Source: an uncultured Oscillospiraceae bacterium (lineage in GTDB: Bacteria; Bacillota; Clostridia; Oscillospirales; Oscillospiraceae). Taken from it: a stretch of DNA of 34,556 nucleotides. Below the pieces are notes generated by a model. It was not told the origin of the DNA. It did not search any database and worked only from the letters and a program-made list of their open reading frames with translations. The stretch is taken from positions 1-34,556 of the forward strand of contig CAJULJ010000009.1 of the NCBI GenBank assembly GCA_910587395.1. The letters run 5' to 3'. Position numbers and translations under genes: made by a program. Position 1 is the stretch's first letter; every line of letters begins with the position of its first letter. Positions 31,120-34,556 of this stretch are shown here, piece after piece.

Positions 31120-32136
31120 ATGGAAAACAAAAAGCTGGGGCGGCAGACCTTCCAGCCGGGGTCGCCCCCCGTGATCATCGGCCACGGCTCCGCCGCCGGC
31201 AAAAAGGAGAGCCAGGGTCCCCTGGGCCGCCACTTTGACCACACCTGCGACGACGACACCTTCGGTGCCAAGACCTGGGAGCAGTCCGAGTCCGCCATGC
31301 AGCAGCTGGCCCTGGACTCCGCGCTGAAGCGGGCGGGGCTGCGCAACCCCGATCTGGACCTGCTGCTGGCCGGGGACCTGCTCAACCAGTGCATCGGCTC
31401 GGGCTACGCAGCCCGAACCGCAGCCATCCCCTTTTTCGGGCTGTACGGGGCCTGCTCCACCATGGGGGAGAGCCTGGCTCTGGCCACGCTGCTGCTCAGC
31501 GGCGGGTACGGCAGGTACGCCGCCGCCGCCACCTCCTCCCACTTCTGCTCGGCGGAGCGGCAGTACCGTACGCCGTTGGAATACGGCAGCCAGCGCACCC
31601 CCACCGCCCAGTGGACCGCCACCGCCGCCGGAGCGGTGATCGTCACCAACGACGTGCGGCCCGGCCCCCGGGTGGCGCGGGTCACCGTGGGCAAGGTGGT
31701 GGACAAGGGCATCAAGGACGCCAACAACATGGGAGCGGCCATGGCGCCCGCGGCTTATTCGACCCTGAAAGCCCACTTTGAGGACACCGCCCTGAGCCCG
31801 GACTATTACGACCTCATCGTCACCGGAGACCTGGGCAAGCTGGGTCACGAGATTGTTTGCGATTTTTTTGCCAAGGACGGCGTGGAGCTGGCCAATTACA
31901 ACGACTGCGGCCTTCTCCTGTTCGACCGGGAGGAGCAGGATGTTCACGCCGGAGCCTCCGGCTGCGGATGTTCGGCGTCGGTGCTGTGCGGCTTCCTTCT
32001 GCCGGGGCTGCTGGCAGGGCGGTGGAAGCGCATCCTGTTCTGCCCCACCGGGGCCCTCCACTCCCCCACCGCCACCATGCAGGGGGAGTCGATTCCCGGC
32101 ATCTGTCACGCCATCGCGCTGGAAGGAGGCAAATGA
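31120..32136 (+). CDS. spoVAD: Stage V sporulation protein AD
   Basis: A component of the SpoVA channel that moves dipicolinic acid into the forespore and out at germination; SpoVAD binds DPA. The 338-residue protein has a thiolase-like fold: SPPVIIGHGSAAGKKESQGPLG at the start, DDTFGAKTWEQSESAMQ, CSTMGESLALATLLLSGGY near 109-127 and NDCGLLLFDREEQDVHAGASGCGCSA near 263-288, all family hallmarks. CAAAGGAG precedes ATG 31120. A sigma-G-like promoter lies 30 bases upstream. It overlaps spoVAE by four bases. spoVAC, which normally precedes it, is absent here. Confidence 0.95.
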   Translation: MENKKLGRQTFQPGSPPVIIGHGSAAGKKESQGPLGRHFDHTCDDDTFGAKTWEQSESAMQQLALDSALKRAGLRNPDLDLLLAGDLLNQCIGSGYAARTAAIPFFGLYGACSTMGESLALATLLLSGGYGRYAAAATSSHFCSAERQYRTPLEYGSQRTPTAQWTATAAGAVIVTNDVRPGPRVARVTVGKVVDKGIKDANNMGAAMAPAAYSTLKAHFEDTALSPDYYDLIVTGDLGKLGHEIVCDFFAKDGVELANYNDCGLLLFDREEQDVHAGASGCGCSASVLCGFLLPGLLAGRWKRILFCPTGALHSPTATMQGESIPGICHAIALEGGK

Positions 32137-32492
32137 TGGACTATTTGAAGGCATTCGTGGTGGGCGGCCTGTTCTGCGTCATCGGGCAGCTGCTCATCGA
32201 CAAGACCAAGCTCACCCCCGCCCGCATTCTGGTGGCCTACGTGGTTTCGGGGGTCGTACTGGGGGCCGTCGGGGTGTACAAGCCCCTGGCGGAATGGGCC
32301 GGGGCGGGCGCCACGGTGCCCCTCACCGGCTTCGGCTACAGCTTGGCTAAGGGCGTCAAGGAGGCGGTGGCGGAGAAGGGGCTGCTGGGGGCCGTCACCG
32401 GCGGCGTCACCAGCACCGCCGGCGGCATCGCCGCCGCCATCTTCCTGGGCGTTTTGGTCGCGTTCATCTTCAAGCCAAGGCCCAAGAGCTGA
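32133..32492 (+). CDS. spoVAE: Stage V sporulation protein AE (SpoVAEb-type)
   Basis: A 119-residue membrane protein with four hydrophobic segments, the small membrane subunit of the SpoVA DPA channel. Characteristic parts are FVVGGLFCVIGQLLIDKTKLTPARILV at the start, PLTGFGYSLAKGVKEAV near 66-82 and GGVTSTAGGIAAAIFLGVLVAFIF at the end. The ATG at 32133 overlaps the spoVAD stop (ATGA), with GGAAGGAGG in front. It ends ahead of a strong hairpin. Confidence 0.93.
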   Translation: MMDYLKAFVVGGLFCVIGQLLIDKTKLTPARILVAYVVSGVVLGAVGVYKPLAEWAGAGATVPLTGFGYSLAKGVKEAVAEKGLLGAVTGGVTSTAGGIAAAIFLGVLVAFIFKPRPKS

Positions 32493-32502
32493 ACAAGCGG
32501 AA

Positions 32503-32530
32503 AACGCCCCCGCCGGCAGGCGGGGGCGTT
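32503..32530. terminator. Bidirectional terminator between spoVAE and the HPr gene
   Basis: AACGCCCCCGCC (32503-32514), loop GGCA, GGCGGGGGCGTT (32519-32530): a perfect 12-bp stem between convergent genes. Confidence 0.85.
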
Positions 32531-32539
32531 CCTCACACA

Positions 32540-32800
32540 TTACAGGTTGTCCTGGAAGAATTGCTCCATGGCGGCGAAATTGGCGTCCTCGCTGCCGCCC
32601 TCGATGGTGACGGTGACGGTCTCGCCCTGCTTGATGCCAAGGCCCATCAGGGCCATCAGCTTGGTGCCCACGGCGGACTTGCCGTCGGCCTTGGCAATGG
32701 TGACGGTGCTGTCCAGGGCCTTGATGGCCTTGACCAGCAGCCCGGCGGGACGGGCGTGGATGCCAACGGGGTCGGTGATGGTATAGGTGAACTGCTTCAT
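32540..32800 (-). CDS. HPr-family phosphocarrier protein with altered Ser46 site
   Basis: An 86-residue HPr. His15 in VGIHARPAG is the phosphate-carrying residue for PTS sugar uptake. The regulatory region reads GTKLMALMGLGIKQGE where standard HPr has KSIMGVMSLGIxxG: the kinase target Ser46 is replaced by Lys (position 47 here, as the protein has one residue more before it). Such a protein could carry PTS phosphate but not the HPrK mark used in carbon catabolite repression. AAGGACC lies before ATG 32800. It is 45 bases downstream of the GH13 gene; no EI or EII gene is in the window. Confidence 0.9.
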   Translation of the reverse strand: MKQFTYTITDPVGIHARPAGLLVKAIKALDSTVTIAKADGKSAVGTKLMALMGLGIKQGETVTVTIEGGSEDANFAAMEQFFQDNL

Positions 32801-32845
32801 AATGATCGGTCCTTTCTTATTGATAAAATGGTGGCATTCTCACAT

Positions 32846-34556
32846 TCAGGCGTCGGCGGGCTCCGCCTCGGCGCTTTTCCGGCCTTGCTTCTGCTCCATA
32901 TAATAGCACCCGCAGGGGGGGATACGCAAGCCCTCCAAAACATATTTTTCCCCGCTGAGCAGATCGGTAAACTCCCCCGGGTCCCAGGGGAAGGTGACGG
33001 ACTTTTCCTCCCCGGTAAAATTGAACACGCCGATGAGCTTCTGGCCCTCGCAGTACCGCCCGATGGCCAGCACTCCGTTGTCCCCGGTGTCCAGCGTCCA
33101 CACGTCCGCCTGGGCCCCAAAAGCGGGGTTGGCCCTGCGCAGGGCCCCCAGCGCCTTCAGCCCGCAGAACACCTGACCCTCCGGGGTGGACAGATCGCCG
33201 GCGTGCTCCGCCAGCTCCCATTTCATCCTGCCCCGGTGGAGGTAACGGCTGTCCTCCGCCTTATTGGGGTCGTCCTTGTAGCTGTAGTCATTGACCTGGG
33301 CGATCTCGTCCCCGCTGTACAGCAGGGGGATGCCCGTCTGCATGAACATCATGGCGTGGAGGGTGAGGTCGAACCGCACCGCCCGCTCCATGGCCTCGGC
33401 GTCATCCTCAAACCCGGCCTTCTCAATGCCGCACAGGCTGGCGGTGGTGCCGCACTGACGGGCGTCGCCGCTTGCGGGGTCGGCGTTATACAGCTCGCCC
33501 CGACTGACGCTGCCCTCCACATGGCCCTGGAACCAGTCGCTGAGGAATTTCTTGTGTGGGACCTCCGAGATGCCCCACTGCTTGAGGGTGTCGTAGTCCA
33601 GCCCCCAGCCGATGTCGTCATGACACCTCAAATAGTTGAGGAACACGTACTGCTTGGGCAGGGCGTTTACCGCGTCCAGCTGCTTTCTCAGCAGGCGGGT
33701 GTCCTTTGTGGCCACGGTATGCCAGGTGGTGCACATGGTGGTCACATTGTAGAGCAGGTGGCACTCCGGCTTCTCCACCGTGCCGAAGTAGGGCACCACC
33801 TTCACCGGCTCCATCACCACCTCCCCCAGCAGGATGACGCTGGGGCAGACAATCTCGCCGATCATGCGCATCATGCGCACAATGGTGTGGACCTGGGGCA
33901 GGTTGCGGCAGTCGGTGCCCAGCTCCTTCCAGATGTAGGGCACCGCGTCGATGCGGATCATGTCCATGCCCTTGTTGGCCAGGAACAGGAAATTGTACAT
34001 CATCTCGTTGAACACCCGGGGATTGCGGTAGTTCAAATCCCACTGGTAGGGATAGAAAGAGGTCATGACATAGTGCCCGCAGTCCTCCAGCCAGGTGAAA
34101 TTCCCCGGCGCGGTGGTGGGAAACACCTGGGGTACGGTTTTTTCGTACTCCCGGGGGATGGAGGGGTCCGCGAAGAAGAAGTAGCGGCTCATGTACTCCC
34201 CGTCCCCGGCCCGGGCGCGCTTGGCCCACTGGTGGTCCTGGCTGGTGTGGTTCATCACAAAGTCCATGCACACGTTGACGCCCTTCTTGTGGCAGGCGGC
34301 GGTGAGCTTTTCCAGATCGTCCATGGAGCCCAGGTCGGGCCGCACCGCCTGGAAGTCCGCCACGGCATAGCCGCCGTCGCTGCGCCCCGGCACCGTGTCC
34401 AGGAAGGGCATCAGGTGAATGAGATTCACTCCGGCCTTTTCGATGTAGGGCAGCTTTTTGCGTACGCCGTTCAAATCCCCGGCAAAGTTGTCGATATACA
34501 GCATCATGCCGGTCAGCTCACTGGACTTGTACCACTCCGGGTCGGCTTCCCGCTCC
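32846..34556 (-). CDS. Amylosucrase-like GH13 enzyme (partial, 5' end beyond the window)
   Basis: The frame stays open to the window edge; about 569 residues are visible and the start is outside. It matches the amylosucrase branch (GH13_4): EADPEWYKSSELTG then LYIDNFAGDLNGVRKKLPYI, then HLMPFLDTVPGRSDGGYAVADF, VMNHTSQDHQWAKRARAGD, SFYPYQWDLNYRNPRVFNEM. The nucleophile Asp is in MIRIDAVPYIW, the acid Glu in LLGEVVMEP and the third acid in RCHDDIGWGLDY; DDPNKAEDSRYLHRG is also conserved. Amylosucrases use sucrose to build alpha-1,4-glucan; related members hydrolyse alpha-glucans or sucrose. The exact activity is not settled from sequence. HPr follows 45 bases downstream. Confidence 0.85.
   Translation of the reverse strand, partial: EREADPEWYKSSELTGMMLYIDNFAGDLNGVRKKLPYIEKAGVNLIHLMPFLDTVPGRSDGGYAVADFQAVRPDLGSMDDLEKLTAACHKKGVNVCMDFVMNHTSQDHQWAKRARAGDGEYMSRYFFFADPSIPREYEKTVPQVFPTTAPGNFTWLEDCGHYVMTSFYPYQWDLNYRNPRVFNEMMYNFLFLANKGMDMIRIDAVPYIWKELGTDCRNLPQVHTIVRMMRMIGEIVCPSVILLGEVVMEPVKVVPYFGTVEKPECHLLYNVTTMCTTWHTVATKDTRLLRKQLDAVNALPKQYVFLNYLRCHDDIGWGLDYDTLKQWGISEVPHKKFLSDWFQGHVEGSVSRGELYNADPASGDARQCGTTASLCGIEKAGFEDDAEAMERAVRFDLTLHAMMFMQTGIPLLYSGDEIAQVNDYSYKDDPNKAEDSRYLHRGRMKWELAEHAGDLSTPEGQVFCGLKALGALRRANPAFGAQADVWTLDTGDNGVLAIGRYCEGQKLIGVFNFTGEEKSVTFPWDPGEFTDLLSGEKYVLEGLRIPPCGCYYMEQKQGRKSAEAEPADA

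Noticed and set aside
1..34556. Search for CRISPR arrays, rRNA and intact tRNA genes
   Set aside because: No regularly spaced repeat units, no rRNA stretches, and only one defective tRNA-like fragment.

Overview
The window is about 34.6 kb of GC-rich chromosomal DNA from an anaerobic, spore-forming Firmicute. Spore genes (spoVAD, spoVAE, a LysM-GH18 spore-type hydrolase), a V-type ATPase, radical-SAM and molybdenum genes and a FatA-type thioesterase point to a gut clostridium. The high GC suggests the Oscillospiraceae (Flavonifractor / Lawsonibacter / Intestinimonas type); that placement is inference from gene content, not from a search.

Layout. 1-871: end of a V-ATPase operon (B subunit tail, D subunit) closed by a terminator. 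1.06-2.2 kb: a scar region with a 5'-truncated oleate hydratase and a small Lar-like zinc-ribbon gene. 2.3-5.0 kb (minus): LysM-GH18 protein and a CofE-like F420 ligase homologue. 5.2-10.8 kb: a lactate module with lldP (minus) divergent from larA, a glcD-type FAD dehydrogenase and a FadR/LldR-type regulator; two TTGGT-N3-ACCAA-type operators lie in the lldP-larA gap. 10.8-11.1 kb: an initiator-tRNA-like remnant with its terminator. 11.1-14.1 kb (minus): an AgrC/AgrA-like kinase and LytTR regulator, followed by two small genes with direct repeats of LytTR-site type upstream. 14.3-18.9 kb (plus): a small membrane protein with a flavinylation motif, a chemoreceptor, FapA and a CheY-like receiver. 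19.1-20.3 kb: anSME-type radical SAM/SPASM enzyme. 20.4-22.9 kb: glgB divergent from a TetR regulator. 22.89-23.05 kb: a 161-bp MITE-like inverted repeat with a 4-bp flanking duplication. 23.1-26.8 kb (minus): modABC plus a MoeA-like molybdopterin-binding protein. 26.9-29.2 kb (minus): MGDG-synthase-like glycosyltransferase and a flippase-like membrane protein. 29.6-31.0 kb (minus): acyl-ACP thioesterase and an unknown zinc-ribbon protein. 31.1-32.5 kb (plus): spoVAD-spoVAE with a sigma-G-like promoter. 32.5 kb to the end (minus): an amylosucrase-like GH13 enzyme (cut by the window edge) and an HPr whose regulatory serine is replaced.

How the parts fit. LldP, LarA and the GlcD-type dehydrogenase would import both lactate isomers, interconvert them and oxidise D-lactate, under a lactate-sensing FadR-family repressor. 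ModABC with the MoeA-like protein would supply and sense molybdate/tungstate for molybdopterin enzymes. GlgB and the amylosucrase-like enzyme both act on alpha-glucans. No CRISPR array, rRNA, intact tRNA, transposase or integrase gene was seen. The least expected items are the operator-like repeats, the MITE-like element, the tRNA scar, the flavinylation-motif protein beside a chemoreceptor, and the altered HPr.
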